A DNA stretch of 31,827 nt from CAZUXY01 sp964624235 (GTDB lineage: Bacteria; Spirochaetota; UBA4802; UBA5368). Shown here piece by piece: positions 31,577 to 31,827 of this stretch. Under the pieces are notes generated by a model. That model was not told where the DNA came from. It worked only from the letters and a program-made list of their open reading frames with translations, and ran no database searches. The DNA lies in contig CAZUXY010000053.1 in the NCBI GenBank assembly GCA_964624235.1, positions 1 through 31,827 on the forward strand, given 5' to 3'. The position numbers and the translations under genes are program-made. The stretch's first letter is position 1; each line of letters begins with the position of its first letter.

Positions 31577-31827
31577 TCATCAACCCATTACCGTATTAAC
31601 AACTTATTTTTTAGAAAAAGCTATTACGACAAAAATGTATCGTCGTCTCAGTGAAGATATACTTCATTGTCGCAACTCACCAGCCGGTTAATCAGTGTTC
31701 TCATAGTTCCATCCCCTTAGAGTGATGTGTTGAAATACACCCTGTATCAAGTCCGTCTCTCGTGACTCATCTGCCGGATATTACCGGATATCACTATAAT
31801 TATCCAGTAACGGTTTTTTAGACTATA
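31577..31827. other. Right-edge region: leader ORF candidate and nested dyad
   Basis: A minus-strand ATG at 31704 with AAGGGG upstream opens an 18-codon ORF ending at 31648 (MRTLINRLVSCDNEVYLH). Its end overlaps a nested inverted repeat: CGACAA/TTGTCG (31627-31632 and 31667-31672) around TGAAG/CTTCA (31652-31656 and 31662-31666). A short tandem repeat CCGGATAT occurs near 31775-31795. No larger gene is seen up to the window end. Confidence 0.3.

Overview
The window comes from a diderm (Gram-negative-type) bacterium. It holds several lipoprotein-type signal peptides, two outer-membrane barrel candidates, a TolC-type duct and a tripartite RND pump. GC content is moderate to high, except in the phosphate block, which is clearly AT-richer. 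The very short, hairpin-less adaptor of the pump resembles Borrelia BesA, and a ClpX-like ATPase without a zinc finger is also present. These hint at a Spirochaetota-like lineage, but nothing here proves the phylum. The abundance of Fe-S oxidoreductase subunits would suit an anaerobic or facultative lifestyle. I found no rRNA, tRNA, CRISPR, insertion sequence or phage gene.

Layout, left to right. 1-612 (-): partial poly-glycine lipoprotein. 1093-1947 (-): beta-propeller lipoprotein. 2092-8514 (-): a translationally coupled TetR - TolC-like - adaptor - RND pump - PII-like operon. 8727-9587 (+): metF. 9588-10424 (-): a second, paralogous beta-propeller lipoprotein. 10477-11079 (-): outer-membrane barrel. 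11286-14855 (-): a three-gene FAD/Fe-S oxidoreductase unit (Fe-S, FAD, Fe-S). 14990-15658 (-): elbB. 15917-17140 (+): a CsgG-like protein with two Tudor-like repeats. 17152-17967 (+): amidohydrolase, followed by a bidirectional terminator.

18174-25304 is the phosphate block: pstS (-), then pstB-phoU-phoB-phoR (+), then pstA and pstC (-). The usual single pst operon is split into three transcription units. Each of the three promoters carries AT-rich heptamers repeated at an 11-bp pitch (7-bp repeat plus 4-bp spacer), the geometry of a Pho box. PhoR and PhoB should sense phosphate starvation and switch on all three units, with PhoU and the Pst transporter giving the negative signal.

25648-30051 is a biotin block: a promoter, a perfect 11-bp inverted repeat matching the BirA operator type, then birA, a sodium:solute symporter, an outer-membrane barrel and bioB on one strand. 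The symporter and barrel lie between the biotin regulator/ligase and biotin synthase and are translationally coupled. This makes them candidates for an undescribed biotin (or precursor) uptake route. A convergent ClpX-like ATPase gene overlaps the bioB 3' end by 38 bp. Its 5' region, at the right edge, holds mutually exclusive inverted repeats and a possible short leader ORF.
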